This document shows, piece after piece, positions 17,768-26,492 of a DNA stretch of 64,000 nucleotides. The notes under the pieces are model-generated. The model was not told the DNA's origin. It was given only the letters and a program-made list of their open reading frames with translations, and ran no database searches. The translations under genes were made by a program, and so were the position numbers. Within the stretch, counting starts at the first letter, position 1. Every line of letters starts with the position of its first letter. The stretch is from Dyella jiangningensis (GTDB taxonomy: Bacteria > Pseudomonadota > Gammaproteobacteria > Xanthomonadales > Rhodanobacteraceae), in assembly GCF_003264855.1 (NCBI RefSeq), contig NZ_NFZS01000007.1, positions 82,104 through 146,103 on the forward strand. Direction: 5' to 3'.

Positions 17768-18226
17768 TCAGGCGAATTCCAGTTCCACGCGGGTCACCAT
17801 CATGCCGCGCTCGCGCAGGGCGCTATTCATCACCTGCTTGAGACGCGAACCCAGGTCACGGCGATCGGCGCTGAACGCCTCGGGCTCGTCGCGCAGGGCA
17901 GCCAGCGCGCCGCCACGGATCAGCTGGTCGGCCTGCTCGATCACCGAATCGGCCCGCTCGGGCTCCAGCACCTGCCAGTAGACCGTACCGCGCACGTCAT
18001 GCGCGTTGGGCAGCGGCTCCTGGAAACGCAGCACCTGGCCACTGAGGTTGATGTGGTGCTCCACGTGGTCGACCAGCGGCAACGTCATGTGCACGCCGGG
18101 CTGAAGCAGTCGAAAAGGCTTGCCGCGCCGATAAAGACTGTGCACCTGGTCGGCCGGCACACGCTTGATCGCGGTGGCGAACATCGCGATCAAGGCCAGG
18201 ACAACGAGAGTAATGAGTGCATTCAT
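17768..18226 (-). CDS. Short SPFH (band 7) domain membrane protein
   Basis: A 152-residue protein: one N-terminal transmembrane helix (MNALITLVVLALIAMFATAI) and a band-7 domain with VPADQVHSLYRRGKPFRLLQPGVH, then PLVDHVEHH and VYWQVLEPERAD, ending at ERGMMVTRVELEFA. That end point is where slipins continue into a coiled coil, so this is the SPFH core without the usual C-terminal helical tail. It is a single-gene unit with its own terminator. The role is unknown; SPFH proteins often scaffold membrane proteases or microdomains. Confidence 0.75.
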   Translation of the reverse strand: MNALITLVVLALIAMFATAIKRVPADQVHSLYRRGKPFRLLQPGVHMTLPLVDHVEHHINLSGQVLRFQEPLPNAHDVRGTVYWQVLEPERADSVIEQADQLIRGGALAALRDEPEAFSADRRDLGSRLKQVMNSALRERGMMVTRVELEFA

Positions 18227-18271
18227 GGCAGTAGCAAAAACAACGAGTTATATGTTGATCTTCCGCAAAAA

Positions 18272-18290
18272 CTGTAGATTGATACTACAG
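18272..18290. promoter_or_regulatory. Inverted repeat CTGTAG-N7-CTACAG, candidate operator
   Basis: A perfect 6-bp dyad with a 7-bp spacer, about 50 bp upstream of the SPFH start in AT-rich sequence. Placement suits a regulator site or a small 5' UTR hairpin; no binding protein is known. Confidence 0.35.
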
Positions 18291-18502
18291 CCAATTGCGT
18301 CCCCTTGGATTAATCTCAATTTAACGACAACCTAAGGCCTTATAACAACAGCACTTTTGGTCTATGTGCCTGATTTTGTGAACCAAGTGGCAGGCGGGAA
18401 GGGTATGCATCGACCGGGCCAAGTGGCGTTTTTTTCGCCAACTTCGGCCTACGAAAGGTTAACGGCCAGGCAAAAGACCGCTTGAGTGTTAAGCCGGGGC
18501 GC

Positions 18503-18535
18503 AAAGAAAAGCCGCCCCGGCGGACCGGGGCGGCT
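18503..18535 (-). terminator. Rho-independent terminator of the pirin gene
   Basis: A long GC stem GCCGCCCCGG / CCGGGGCGGC with loop CGGA, followed leftwards by a T-rich tract (AAAGAAAA on the plus strand). Confidence 0.9.
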
Positions 18536-18584
18536 TCAAGCCACCCGTCGATCGAAGCGGCCTCAGCGGGCCACTACGGGCGGA

Positions 18585-19418
18585 TCAGAACTTGCCCGCG
18601 CGGAAGTCCGCGATCGCCTGGTGGATCTCCTCGGGCGTATTCATCACGAACGGCCCATAGCGGGTGACGGCCTCGTTGAGCGGATGACCGGCCACCAGCA
18701 GCACGCGCGTCGCGGTGTCGCGACCCGCGATGTGCAGCTCGCCGCTGCGCGAGAGCACGGCCAGTTCGCTGCGGGCCAGCGGCTCGCCGGCCACGTCCGC
18801 GTCCTTGCCGTCGAACACATAGGCGAAGCCTGCGTGGCCTTCCGGCAGCGGAATGGTGACCGACGCGCCCGGCTGCAACGCGATGTCGAGGTAGATCGGC
18901 TGCGTGACGATTTCCGCCACCGGGCCGGTCACGCCGTCGAACTCGCCGGCGATCACCTTCACTTCGATGCCTTCGGACGGACGCGCGACCGGAATGCGCT
19001 CCGGACCGATGTCCTGGTAGCGCGGCGCGATCATCTTGTCCTTCGCCGGCAGGTTCACCCACAGCTGGAAGCCCCACATCAGGCCGTCTTCCTGCTCTGG
19101 CATTTCCGAATGCAGGATGCCGCGGCCCGCGGTCATCCACTGCACGCTGCCGGGCACGAGGTCGCCGCTGTTGCCGTGGTTGTCGTGGTGCTTCATGTGA
19201 CCCGCGAGCATGTAGGTCACGGTCTCGAAGCCGCGATGCGGGTGCTCGGGAAAACCGGCGATGTAATCGCCCGCCTGGTCGGAACGGAACTCGTCCAGCA
19301 ACAGGAACGGATCGAGCATGTCCAGGCCTGGCTGGCCGATCACGCGCTTGAGCTTCACGCCCGCACCATCGGACGTGTCGATGCCGCGGATGCGGCGAAC
19401 AATGCTGCGTTCGGTCAT
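18585..19418 (-). CDS. Pirin family protein (cupin)
   Basis: A 277-residue bicupin. Iron-binding residues are in FPEHPHRGFETVTYM (two histidines), GILHSEMP (histidine and glutamate) and the pirin C-terminal domain is complete. Bacterial pirins include quercetin 2,3-dioxygenases and metabolic regulators; sequence does not decide between these. ATG 19418 is selected since the conserved RRIRGID strand follows it; the frame extends 122 codons upstream without similarity. It has its own terminator. Confidence 0.9.
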   Translation of the reverse strand: MTERSIVRRIRGIDTSDGAGVKLKRVIGQPGLDMLDPFLLLDEFRSDQAGDYIAGFPEHPHRGFETVTYMLAGHMKHHDNHGNSGDLVPGSVQWMTAGRGILHSEMPEQEDGLMWGFQLWVNLPAKDKMIAPRYQDIGPERIPVARPSEGIEVKVIAGEFDGVTGPVAEIVTQPIYLDIALQPGASVTIPLPEGHAGFAYVFDGKDADVAGEPLARSELAVLSRSGELHIAGRDTATRVLLVAGHPLNEAVTRYGPFVMNTPEEIHQAIADFRAGKF

Positions 19419-19522
19419 GGCTGGTCTCCAAAGGTTTGGACTGCCCACCATGATGATGCTGCGTACGCGCGCACCCAAGACCTGAAACGGGAACGGATTG
19501 TTCGCGGCAACGACGGAAACAA

Positions 19523-20035
19523 TCAGCGTGCAGCGGTCGCTTCGCGCAATTGGTAGACCCAGTCCAGCTCCGGCGCCGCGAAACCCATGCTGGTCAGCGC
19601 CGCGCTGAGCTGGCCACGATGATGGGTGCCATGGTTGAACACGTGGCCCAGCGTGGGTGCGAATGGCACCTCGACCGGGATGCCCTGGTTGCGCGTGTAC
19701 GCCAACGCGCCGTCGAAGCGTGCCGGCGCGAGCGTATCGATCCAGCGACCCCAGCGATCGACGGCGGCGAGCAGGGCTTCGCACAATTCGCCGCGATCGG
19801 CATGCAGTTCGGTATCGAGCGGCAACTGCAGCGAACGCTGCTCCGCGAAGCGTCCGTACCAGATGTGCTCAGCCACCAGCAGGTGGTTGAGCGTGCCGTG
19901 CACCGATCGGAAGAACAGGCCGGCATCGCGGCGCCACTGCTCGTCGCTCAGGCCGGCCAGGTGAGCGTCGAGCAGGCGCCGTGTGGCCCACGCGTGGTAG
20001 TCGGCCAGGCGACGGAAGTAGGTCTTCAGGTCCAC
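19523..20035 (-). CDS. DinB family protein
   Basis: A 170-residue four-helix-bundle DinB/YfiT-like protein. Three putative metal ligands are visible: the histidine in GTLNHLLVAEHIWY and the pair in HVFNHGTHHRGQ, a classical DinB signature. Family members include thiol-dependent transferases and proteins of unknown function; DNA-damage induction is not implied by the name. It is head to tail with the UPF0149 gene 25 bp upstream, possibly co-transcribed with xthA. Confidence 0.88.
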   Translation of the reverse strand: MDLKTYFRRLADYHAWATRRLLDAHLAGLSDEQWRRDAGLFFRSVHGTLNHLLVAEHIWYGRFAEQRSLQLPLDTELHADRGELCEALLAAVDRWGRWIDTLAPARFDGALAYTRNQGIPVEVPFAPTLGHVFNHGTHHRGQLSAALTSMGFAAPELDWVYQLREATAAR

Positions 20036-20060
20036 GCGACGACCACCGGCGTGCGGCGCC

Positions 20061-20735
20061 TCAGTGCACCCAGTGGCCGCTGCGCTGGCGCGGCGGCGGC
20101 GTGTGCGGTTCCTGCTCGGCGGTGCGCACGGCGGCCTCGACTTCCGCCTCGGTGACGGGATGGGCCTGCCAGTACCGGTTCACCGAACCCAGCACGGTCG
20201 GCACCTGCGACAGGCATTCGTCGTATTCCTCGTCGCTGAGCTTTTCGAACTCGGCGTCGGCGTTGAGGATGCCTTCGTCCACGGCCAGCGCCATCACGGG
20301 GCCAAGCATGTCCATCAATTGCGGGTCGTCGGCCAGGCGCTTTTCCCACAGGCCCGCGCGCAGGTCGATGCCGCGGCTGAAGCCTTCGCACCAGCCGGCG
20401 GCGGACAGCACGGGACCGGTTTCGGTCTCCACTTCGCCGAGGATGGGTTCGTACGCATCGACGTCGAGTTCGGCGTTGATGGAATCGTTGAGCTTGGCCA
20501 GCAAGGCGAGCACGCGATTGCCTTCGCTCTCGTCCGCGAACGGCTCGTGCAGCACTTCAGGCAGCCACTCTTCGGGCAGCACCTGCAGCGGACCTACCGC
20601 CAGCGCCGACAGCAACCCGTGCACGCCGTCGAGCAGCAGGTCGCCTTCGCCGACATGGGCGCGCAGGTATTGGTCCAGTTCCTCAAGCTCGTTGTCGTCC
20701 AGCGAACTAGGCCACTCGGTCTTGGGTGTGTTCAT
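20061..20735 (-). CDS. UPF0149 (YecA/YgfB) family protein
   Basis: A 224-residue acidic protein with LDQYLRAHVGEGDLLLDGVHGLLSAL at the N-terminus (given for identity in parts: LLLDGVHGLLSAL), the WCEGFSRGIDL motif in the middle and YDECLSQVPTVLGSVNRYW. It lacks the C-terminal SEC-C zinc motif some family members have. Role unknown. It lies 21 bp downstream of the xthA stop in the same direction. Confidence 0.85.
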   Translation of the reverse strand: MNTPKTEWPSSLDDNELEELDQYLRAHVGEGDLLLDGVHGLLSALAVGPLQVLPEEWLPEVLHEPFADESEGNRVLALLAKLNDSINAELDVDAYEPILGEVETETGPVLSAAGWCEGFSRGIDLRAGLWEKRLADDPQLMDMLGPVMALAVDEGILNADAEFEKLSDEEYDECLSQVPTVLGSVNRYWQAHPVTEAEVEAAVRTAEQEPHTPPPRQRSGHWVH

Positions 20736-20756
20736 CAGCTACCCGTGTGTTTCCTG

Positions 20757-21536
20757 CTAGATATCCAGATCAACCGTTACCGGCGTGTGATCGGAGGGTC
20801 GCTCCCAGGTCCGCGGCGTGCGATCGATCGTGGCGGCCTTCGCGGCGGATTTCAGGGCGTCTGCGATCAGGATCAGGTCGATGCGCAAACCCATGTTGCG
20901 CCGGAACGCCGCCTGACGATAGTCCCACCAGCTGAAGTGTTCACCCGCCGGTTCGAACAGCCGGAAACTGTCGTGCAAGCCCAGGTCGGTGATGCGCTTG
21001 AGCGCGTCGCGTTCGGGTGGCGAGCACAGGATGTCTTCGCCCCACGTCGCCGGGTCGTATACGTCGCGGTCGTCAGGCGCGATGTTGAAATCGCCCAGCA
21101 CGACCAGCTTCGGATGACGTTCCAGTTCGCCCGCGAGGAACTCGCGCATCTTGGCCAGCCAATCGAGCTTGTAGGCATATTTTTCATCGCCCACTGCCTT
21201 GCCGTTGACCACGTACAGGTCCACCACGCGCACGCCGCCGATGGTGGCGGCGAGGATGCGCCGCTGCGGATCCTGCAGCTGCGGGATGTCGGTGACGACA
21301 TCTTCGAAGCCGCCGTCGATGCCGGCGCGGGCGAGCAGCGCCACGCCGTTGTAGGTCTTCTGGCCGGAGAACACCGCGCGGTAACCCGCAGCGGCCAGTT
21401 CATCGACCGGAAACTTCGCGTCTTCCAGCTTGGTTTCCTGCAGGGCCACCACGTCGGGCTGCGCTTCGGCCAGCCACTGGGTGAGGTGCGGCAGGCGCAC
21501 CTTCAGCGAGTTCACGTTCCACGAGGCGATTTTCAT
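20757..21536 (-). CDS. xthA: Exodeoxyribonuclease III
   Basis: A 259-residue AP endonuclease/3' exonuclease of the base-excision repair pathway. Motifs are ASWNVNSLKVRL at the N-terminus, ALQETKLED (metal-binding glutamate near residue 34), LVVLGDFNIAP (Asp/Asn near 150) and PSDHTPVTVDL at the C-terminus (catalytic Asp-His pair). Length and ends match the family. It probably heads a three-gene unit with UPF0149 and DinB. Confidence 0.95.
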   Translation of the reverse strand: MKIASWNVNSLKVRLPHLTQWLAEAQPDVVALQETKLEDAKFPVDELAAAGYRAVFSGQKTYNGVALLARAGIDGGFEDVVTDIPQLQDPQRRILAATIGGVRVVDLYVVNGKAVGDEKYAYKLDWLAKMREFLAGELERHPKLVVLGDFNIAPDDRDVYDPATWGEDILCSPPERDALKRITDLGLHDSFRLFEPAGEHFSWWDYRQAAFRRNMGLRIDLILIADALKSAAKAATIDRTPRTWERPSDHTPVTVDLDI

Positions 21537-21596
21537 CCGCGCATTGTAAGCGATGCTCGCGCCTGCTCCGCCTTCCCTGGCGGAGGGCGGCGGCGA

Positions 21597-23639
21597 TCAC
21601 GCCAGGCCGTGGCTCCTGAGCAGCGCCTCGGGCTCCGGTGCGCGGCCGCGGAAGGCGACGAAGCTTTCCATGGCGGGGCGGCTGGCGCCGACGGAGAGGA
21701 TCTCGCGGCGGAAGCGGTCACCGGTGGCGCGATCAATCACGCCGTGCTCCTCGAACTCGCCGAAGGCGTCGGCGCTCAGCAGCTCGGCCCACAGGTAGCT
21801 GTAGTAGCCGGCCGCGTAGCCGCCCGCGAAGATGTGCGAGAACGCATGCGGAAAGCGCTGCCATGCCGGGGGATGCAGCACGGCCACGTCGTGGCGTACT
21901 TCCTCCAGCACTTCCATCGCGCGCGCGCCCTTGGCCGGGTCGTATTCCAGGTGCAGCAGGAAATCGAACATGGCGAATTCCAGCTGTCGCACCAGGAACA
22001 GGCCGGCATGGAAATGCCGCGCCGCCAGCATGCGCTGGAACAGTTCGTCGGGCAGGGGCTCGCCGGTTTCGTAGTGGCGCGCGAACAGGTCCAGCGCCTC
22101 GCGGTTCCAGCCGAAGTTCTCCATGAACTGGCTGGGCAGTTCCACCGCGTCCCATTCCACGCCGTCGATGCCGCCGATGGACGGCAGCGCGATCTCGGTG
22201 AGCAGGTGGTGCAGGCCGTGGCCGAATTCGTGGAACAGCGTGAGCACGTCGTCGTGCGTGAGCAGCGCCGGCTTGCCCTCGGTCGGCGGCGCGAAGTTGC
22301 AGGTGAGGAAGGCCACCGGCAACTGTTCTTCGTCGCCATCGCGGAAGCGGGCGCGGCATACGTCCATCCATGCGCCGCCGCGCTTGCCGTTGCGCGCATA
22401 GAGATCCACGTAGGCGCCGGCGAACACGCGACCGTCGGCATCGCGCACGTCGTAGTAGCGGACATCCGGATGCCAGGTGTCGACGTCCTCGCGCACGCTC
22501 AGCGACATGCCATAGAGGCGCTGGGTAAGGCCGAACAGGCCGTCGATCACCGCCGGCAGCGGGAAGTAGGGCTTGAGCTGTTCCTCGTCGAGGTCGTACT
22601 GCTGCTGGCGCAGCTTCTCCGAGGCGTAGCCCACATCCCAGGACTCGAGGTTGTCGAGTTTCAGTTCGGTGGTGGCGAACTCGCGCAGCTTGGTGAGTTC
22701 GGCGCGCGCCACCGGCTTGGCGCGTTCGGCGAGATCGTGCAGGAACTCCATCACCTGCGCGGGCGAGGCGGCCATCTTGGTGGCCAGCGATTCCTCCGCC
22801 GCGTTGGCGAAGCCGAGCAGTTGGGCCGCCTCGTAGCGCAAGGCCATGATGCGATCGATGCGCGCGCTGTTGTCGAACTTGCCGGCATGCGGGCCCTGAT
22901 CGGAGGCACGCGTCTGATAGGCCCAGTACACGCGCTCGCGCAGGCCGCGGTTGTCGGCATAGGTGAGCACGGCCTGCACGCTGGGCTGCTTGAGCGTGAC
23001 GAGGTAACCCTCGAGCTTCTGCTCCTTGGCGTACTGGCGCAGCACCGCGCGGCCGGATTCGGGAATGCCGGCGAGGTCGCGCTCATCGGTGATGTGCTCG
23101 TGCCACGCGTCGGTGGCGTCGAGCACGGCATTGGAAAATTCGGTGGAAAGCCGGCTCAGCTCCACGCCGATCTCGCGGAAGCGCGTGCGCGCCGGTTCCT
23201 CCAGCGCCACGCCGGACAGGCGGAAATCGCGCAGCGCATGTTCCACCAGCGCGCGCTCGGGGCGCGGCAGGCCGGCGAAATCCGGTGCATCGGCCAAGGC
23301 CTGCACGGCTTGATAGAGCGCGCGGTTCTGGCCGAGCTCGATCGAATGTTCGGTGAGTTTTTCTTCCGCGGGTCCGTAGACCTCGCGCAACGCCTCGCTG
23401 TCGGCCACCGAATGCAGGTGGCTCACCGGCGACCAGGCGCGGGCGAGCCGCTGCTCGAGGCGCTCTTGCGTGAGCATCACGCTGGCGAAGTCGTGCGGCG
23501 CGCCAGGAGCGGTCAACGCATCAATGCCTGCGCGGTAGTCGGCCAGGATGGTGTCGATCGCCGGCGTGACGTGCTCGGGACGGATCTGCGAAAACGCCGG
23601 CAACGTGTCGTCGGCCAGCAGCGGATTGTGTTGTTCCAT
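21597..23639 (-). CDS. prlC: Oligopeptidase A (M3 zinc metallopeptidase)
   Basis: A 680-residue cytosolic peptidase that degrades peptides and cleaved signal peptides. The zinc motif HEFGHGLHH sits near residue 470, with the third ligand glutamate in WDAVELPSQFMENF about 25-30 residues later. The N-terminus NPLLADDTLPAFSQIRPEHV is typical of OpdA. A strong ribosome site GGAGGAATTC stands directly before ATG 23639. It is transcribed away from the NTE-like gene. Confidence 0.95.
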   Translation of the reverse strand: MEQHNPLLADDTLPAFSQIRPEHVTPAIDTILADYRAGIDALTAPGAPHDFASVMLTQERLEQRLARAWSPVSHLHSVADSEALREVYGPAEEKLTEHSIELGQNRALYQAVQALADAPDFAGLPRPERALVEHALRDFRLSGVALEEPARTRFREIGVELSRLSTEFSNAVLDATDAWHEHITDERDLAGIPESGRAVLRQYAKEQKLEGYLVTLKQPSVQAVLTYADNRGLRERVYWAYQTRASDQGPHAGKFDNSARIDRIMALRYEAAQLLGFANAAEESLATKMAASPAQVMEFLHDLAERAKPVARAELTKLREFATTELKLDNLESWDVGYASEKLRQQQYDLDEEQLKPYFPLPAVIDGLFGLTQRLYGMSLSVREDVDTWHPDVRYYDVRDADGRVFAGAYVDLYARNGKRGGAWMDVCRARFRDGDEEQLPVAFLTCNFAPPTEGKPALLTHDDVLTLFHEFGHGLHHLLTEIALPSIGGIDGVEWDAVELPSQFMENFGWNREALDLFARHYETGEPLPDELFQRMLAARHFHAGLFLVRQLEFAMFDFLLHLEYDPAKGARAMEVLEEVRHDVAVLHPPAWQRFPHAFSHIFAGGYAAGYYSYLWAELLSADAFGEFEEHGVIDRATGDRFRREILSVGASRPAMESFVAFRGRAPEPEALLRSHGLA

Positions 23640-23753
23640 GAATTCCTCCAGTCACGCCAGCGTGGCGACCCGTCCTGGTGAAATCAAGCGCACCTCCGGC
23701 GCCCAGCCAGCCCGCGCTCACGATTTGTCACATCCCCTGCCTACGCTACCTGC

Positions 23754-25466
23754 ATGCCCATGCCTGATTTCTCCGCCCTGCTGCGTCGAAGCGACGTGTT
23801 CGGGCACCTGGGGGAGGAGGCGCTCGCCGCGCTGGCCCCTGAACTCCAATGGTTTTCACTGCCCGGTGGCCGCACGCTGTTCCACCGGGACGACCCTGCC
23901 GATGCCTTGTACCTGGTGGTACGCGGCAGCCTGGGCGTGTTCGACGGGCCCACCGAACGGGTCCGCCTGGTGGCAGCTGGCGACAGCGTGGGCGAGGTCG
24001 GGCTGATCACCGGTGAAGGCCGCCAGCACACCGCACGTGCATTGCGCGATACCGAGCTGCTGCGGCTGGACCGCGACGCCTTCGAAGCCCTCGTGCGCGA
24101 ACACCCGCATGCCATGCTGGGCGTCGCACGCATGGCCATCACGCGACTGCAGGAACGCATGCGCGGCGACCAGCCTCCCGATGCGCCTCGCACCTTTGCC
24201 CTGCTTCCCGCCAGTGCCGATGTGCCAGCGCGCTCGCTGGCCATGCAGCTGGCGATGGAGCTGGAGCAGTGGGGCAGCTGCCTCGTGATCGACGCCGAGC
24301 ACGGCGCGGGACGAGGCAGCGACTGGTTCGCCGAGAAGGAATCGCAGGTACGCTTCCTGATCTATCTGGACAGCACCGGTGACAGCCACTGGCGGCAGCG
24401 GTGCCTGCGCCAGGCTGACGTGCTGCTGCTTCCCGCCATGGCCGCGCAACCCGAACAGCCGTGGCCGGAAGCCATGCCGCGCGATCCTGCCCTGGCCGGC
24501 CATCGTGCGCGCCACCTGATCCTGCTCCATGCCGGGCGCCAGCCCAGCCTGGGCGCGGCGCAGCGCTGGCGCAGCCAGTTCAGCGGCGAGCTGCAGCACC
24601 ACCATGTCGGAGGCCGCGGCGATATCGCGCGGCTGGCGCGATGGGTCAGCGGCCACGCACGCGGGCTGGTGCTCGCCGGTGGCGGTGCGCGCGGCGTCGC
24701 GCACTTCGGCGCGTTGCGTGCCCTGCGCGAAGCCGGACACACGTTCGATGCCGTGGGCGGCACCAGCATCGGCGCCATCATCGGCGCGGGCGTGGCGGCC
24801 GGCTGGGAGCTGGACGAGATGGTGGAAGACTTCCGTCGCCACTTCGTCGAAGGCCGGCCGCTGTCGGACTGGACCGTGCCGGTGGTGGCGCTGACCCGTG
24901 GCCGCCGTGCCGCCGGCATGTTGCGGCGCTCGTTCGGCGCGCTGGCGATCGAGGATCTGTCGCTGCCGTTCTTCTGCGTGTCCACCTGCCTGTCGGGCGA
25001 AGGCATGGTGGTGCATCGGCGCGGGCCGCTATGGCTGTGGCTGCGTGCATCGAGCGCGATTCCCGGCGTGCTGCCGCCGGTATTGAACCAGGGGCGCGTC
25101 TACGTCGATGGTGCGCTGGTCAACAACCTGCCCACCGACGTGATGGCCGACGACGGCATCGCACACGTCACGGCCATCGACATCCGCGCGGAGATCTCGC
25201 TGCTAACCACGGCCGAGGAATTCGCCACGCCGCCCTGGTGGCAGCTGCTGTGGCGCAACCAGGACGTGCGACGACCGGGCCTGGTGTCGACCTTGGTGCG
25301 CGCCGCCATGGTCAACAGCGAAGGTCCGAGCGAGCACCGCCGCGAACGCGCCGACCTGCTGATCACGCCGCCGCTGGAGCACATCGGCATGCTCGACTGG
25401 AAGGATTGGCAGCGCGCGATCGATGCGGGTTACGAGCACACCATGAAAGTGCTCGAAAAACCGTAG
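23754..25466 (+). CDS. NTE-like cyclic-nucleotide-binding / patatin phospholipase
   Basis: A 570-residue protein. Residues ~5-125 form a cNMP-binding domain (LFHRDDPADALYLVVRGSLG, GDSVGEVGLITGE). A linker domain at ~140-280 is typical of the neuropathy-target-esterase family. The patatin domain starts near 300 with VLAGGGARGVAHFG, GTSIGAIIG (nucleophile serine) and VDGALVNNLP (aspartate). It should hydrolyse lysophospholipids under allosteric control. Its stop codon TAG is part of a REP element (25462-25484), so the REP defines its 3' end. Confidence 0.9.
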   Translation: MPMPDFSALLRRSDVFGHLGEEALAALAPELQWFSLPGGRTLFHRDDPADALYLVVRGSLGVFDGPTERVRLVAAGDSVGEVGLITGEGRQHTARALRDTELLRLDRDAFEALVREHPHAMLGVARMAITRLQERMRGDQPPDAPRTFALLPASADVPARSLAMQLAMELEQWGSCLVIDAEHGAGRGSDWFAEKESQVRFLIYLDSTGDSHWRQRCLRQADVLLLPAMAAQPEQPWPEAMPRDPALAGHRARHLILLHAGRQPSLGAAQRWRSQFSGELQHHHVGGRGDIARLARWVSGHARGLVLAGGGARGVAHFGALRALREAGHTFDAVGGTSIGAIIGAGVAAGWELDEMVEDFRRHFVEGRPLSDWTVPVVALTRGRRAAGMLRRSFGALAIEDLSLPFFCVSTCLSGEGMVVHRRGPLWLWLRASSAIPGVLPPVLNQGRVYVDGALVNNLPTDVMADDGIAHVTAIDIRAEISLLTTAEEFATPPWWQLLWRNQDVRRPGLVSTLVRAAMVNSEGPSEHRRERADLLITPPLEHIGMLDWKDWQRAIDAGYEHTMKVLEKP

Positions 25467-25584
25467 GAGCGCACCCAGTGCCGACCGCGGCGCGGTGTCG
25501 TCACCACAGTTTCAGGTTGTCGCGACATGGCCCTCACGATGACGTCGCTTCGTCGGCTGATCGCGCACTGGGTGCGCTCCTACA
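25462..25584. repeat. REP pair (BIME) overlapping a stop codon
   Basis: The forward REP at 25462-25484 lacks one GC of the tail; its GTAG head supplies the TAG stop of the NTE-like gene. The inverted REP at 25559-25584 precedes the carbonic anhydrase gene by 40 bp. Confidence 0.8.
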
Positions 25585-25623
25585 AATAGCGGCGTGATGC
25601 GGCGACGGGGTTACCATAGGCGC

Positions 25624-26160
25624 ATGGACCCTCTACGCAAATACAAGGGCATATGGCCCACCCTGCACCAGCGCGTGTACGTCGACCCGATGGCCAGCGT
25701 GATAGGCGATGTCGAACTCGCCGATGACGTGTCGATCTGGCCCGGCGCCGTGCTGCGCGGCGACGTCAACTTCATCCGCATCGGCGCGCGCACCAGCATC
25801 CAGGACGGCGCCATCGTGCACGTCACGCACGATGGTCCGTACACGCCGGGCGGCATGCCGACCATCGTTGGCGAAGGCGTGACCGTGGGCCACGCCGCCG
25901 TGCTGCATGCCTGCACCATCGAGGACTACTGCCTGATCGGCATGCACGCCGTCGTGCTCGACGGCGCGGTGGTGAAGAAGCACGGTTTCGTCGGCGCCGG
26001 TAGCGTCATCCCGCCGGGCAAGGTGGTGGGCGAGGGCGAGCTGTGGTTGGGCAACCCGGCCAAGCGCGTGCGCATGCTCACCGACACGCAGATCGAGCAG
26101 CTGCATTATTCGGCCGACCACTACGTGCGGCTGAAAGACGAATACCTCGCCGCGCAATGA
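25624..26160 (+). CDS. Gamma carbonic anhydrase family protein (YrdA-like)
   Basis: A 178-residue left-handed beta-helix protein with hexapeptide repeats (SVIGDVELADDVSIWPGAVLRGD in family form, here seen as DDVSIWPGAVLRGD), the conserved QDGAIVHVTH with metal ligand histidine, and GHAAVLHACTI plus IGMHAVVLDGA. Trimeric metal enzymes of this family often lack measurable carbonic anhydrase activity. Start 25624 follows the conserved N-terminus. Its TGA overlaps the next ATG (ATGA), a tight operon. Confidence 0.9.
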   Translation: MDPLRKYKGIWPTLHQRVYVDPMASVIGDVELADDVSIWPGAVLRGDVNFIRIGARTSIQDGAIVHVTHDGPYTPGGMPTIVGEGVTVGHAAVLHACTIEDYCLIGMHAVVLDGAVVKKHGFVGAGSVIPPGKVVGEGELWLGNPAKRVRMLTDTQIEQLHYSADHYVRLKDEYLAAQ

Positions 26161-26486
26161 CGCCACGCCGCGTGTTGTTCCTGTGCAGCCGTCATCGGCT
26201 GCGCAGCCCCACGGCCGCCGCGGTCTTCGCGGACTGGCCCGGTATCGAGGTGGACTCCGCCGGGCTGGCCGACGATGCGGAAACGGTGCTGTCGTCCGAT
26301 CAGCTGGACTGGGCCGAACTCATCGTGGTGATGGAAAGCGCGCACCGCCGACGCCTGCAGTCGCGCCATGGCGCGCACCTGCGCGACAAGCGCGTGGTGT
26401 GCCTGGATATCCCCGACCGCTACACCTACATGCAGCCCGAACTGGTCGAGCTGCTGCTGCGCAAGGCCGGGCCGCTGCTGCGCTGA
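26157..26486 (+). CDS. Low-molecular-weight protein tyrosine phosphatase-like protein
   Basis: A small 109-residue protein beginning RRVLFLCSRHRLRSPTAAAVF. The CX5R phosphate loop (C-S-R-H-R-L-R-S) is complete, and aspartates follow in VCLDIPDRYTYM near the C-terminus. It is shorter than the ~150-residue LMW-PTPs, matching a compact bacterial subgroup. ATG 26157 overlaps the stop of the carbonic anhydrase gene by 4 bp, so translation is probably coupled. The substrate is unknown. Confidence 0.8.
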   Translation: MTPRRVLFLCSRHRLRSPTAAAVFADWPGIEVDSAGLADDAETVLSSDQLDWAELIVVMESAHRRRLQSRHGAHLRDKRVVCLDIPDRYTYMQPELVELLLRKAGPLLR

Positions 26487-26492
26487 GCGCGC

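Larger units (their letters stand above)
18227..18584. other. AT-richer intergenic region upstream of the SPFH gene
   Basis: 358 bp between SPFH and pirin genes. The part from ~18230 to 18370 is visibly richer in A/T than the surroundings and contains a CTGTAG / CTACAG dyad. The remainder holds the pirin terminator. It probably includes the SPFH promoter. I see no gene. Confidence 0.5.

Noticed and set aside
20064..23681. A 1205-codon open frame on the plus strand
   Set aside because: It runs opposite UPF0149, xthA and prlC, which have clear catalytic motifs. Its His/Arg/Ala/Gln-rich translation is the usual antisense shadow in GC-rich DNA.
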